Shown: one piece after another, positions 63,867-64,000 of the stretch | Layout: every line of letters starts with the position of its first letter | How positions within the stretch are numbered: position 1 is the first letter of the stretch | Origin: Pseudomonas allokribbensis | GTDB lineage: Bacteria; Pseudomonadota; Gammaproteobacteria; Pseudomonadales; Pseudomonadaceae | Assembly (NCBI RefSeq): GCF_014863605.1 | Contig: NZ_CP062252.1 | Span: forward strand, 4,783,001 to 4,847,000 | Reading direction: 5' to 3' | DNA length: 64,000 nt | Notes under the pieces: generated by a model | Databases searched by the model: none | What the model saw: only the letters and a program-made list of their open reading frames with translations | What the model was told of the DNA's origin: nothing | Program-made: the position numbers and the translations under genes

Positions 63867-64000
63867 CACGCTTGCGCCTTTTGCCAGCCCTGCAACTGGT
63901 AACGCACCGGCAGGCTGCGGATGCGCTGGCCGGTCGCGGCGAAGATCGCATTGCACAACGCCGGCGCAATCGGCGGCACGCCCGGCTCACCGACACCGCC
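63866..64000 (-). CDS. Molybdopterin-binding oxidoreductase subunit (C-terminal 44 residues only)
   Basis: Only the end of this gene is in the window; it continues past base 64000. The visible sequence [20 protein letters not shown], then [12 protein letters not shown], carries the conserved Gly-Glu-Pro active-site loop and end of the large subunit of xanthine-oxidase-family enzymes (isoquinoline 1-oxidoreductase beta type). Its stop overlaps the xdhC-like start by one base. The substrate is unknown. Confidence 0.8.
   Translation of the reverse strand, partial: GGVGEPGVPPIAPALCNAIFAATGQRIRSLPVRYQLQGWQKAQA

Overview
The window looks like a chromosomal segment of a fluorescent Pseudomonas (P. 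fluorescens group). Three things support this: high GC, the gene order etfA-etfB / ETF-QO, and the long run rgsA-tatD-pilZ-holB-tmk-mltG-pabC-fabF-acpP-fabG-fabD-plsX-rpmF-yceD-maf-sppA-HAD-rluC-rne, which matches the order known from P. aeruginosa. No tRNA, rRNA, CRISPR array or intact insertion sequence was seen.

Region 1 (1-12.9 kb) holds stress and envelope genes. It starts inside the N-acetylglutaminylglutamine amide (NAGGN) osmolyte locus (ngg and its M42 peptidase). It continues with YheU, a divergent CsrA paralogue, YnfA, an SDR, DUF3309, an LTA-synthase-like sulfatase, a START-domain protein, a MocR regulator and an OmpA/DUF4398/solute-binding lipoprotein set. Region 2 (12.9-16.9 kb) is the electron-transfer flavoprotein hub. 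etfB-etfA and ETF-QO diverge from a 525-bp spacer that carries a PsrA-type box and an inverted-repeat element.

Region 3 (16.9-24.2 kb) has an AraC regulator, a zinc alcohol dehydrogenase and a D-galactonate catabolic operon (dgoK-dgoA-dgoD-transporter-iclR). Region 4 (24.2-27.5 kb) is an AT-richer accessory island. It encodes a PAAR protein, a GHSLGG lipase and lipoproteins that look like its immunity proteins, including an in-frame immunity-gene remnant and an immunity/PAAR-tail fusion. This is probably an orphan type VI secretion effector module.

Region 5 (27.6-34.7 kb) includes a GntR / ADP-ribosylglycohydrolase / NCS1 permease / PfkB kinase cluster resembling E. coli yegTUVW, probably for salvage of an unknown nucleoside-like compound. 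Region 6 (34.8-41.3 kb) is an arabinose/galactose locus: araFGH, an SDR sugar dehydrogenase, an SMP-30 lactonase and an FCD-type GntR regulator. The promoter of the SDR gene is nearly a copy of the dgoK promoter 15 kb away (same inverted-repeat operator, same -35/-10 and spacing, same ribosome site). It is followed by a 50-codon leader ORF containing a terminator hairpin, so oxidation of sugar to aldonate and aldonate breakdown appear co-regulated.

Region 7 (41.3-64 kb) is conserved core: moaA, the sRNA rgsA, the fatty-acid/phospholipid synthesis operon, ribosome and cell-wall functions, and rne with a leader of over 600 nt. It ends at the edge of a molybdenum hydroxylase locus (mocA-like, xdhC-like, and the end of a molybdopterin subunit). 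Functions are read from motifs and family knowledge. No database search was possible.
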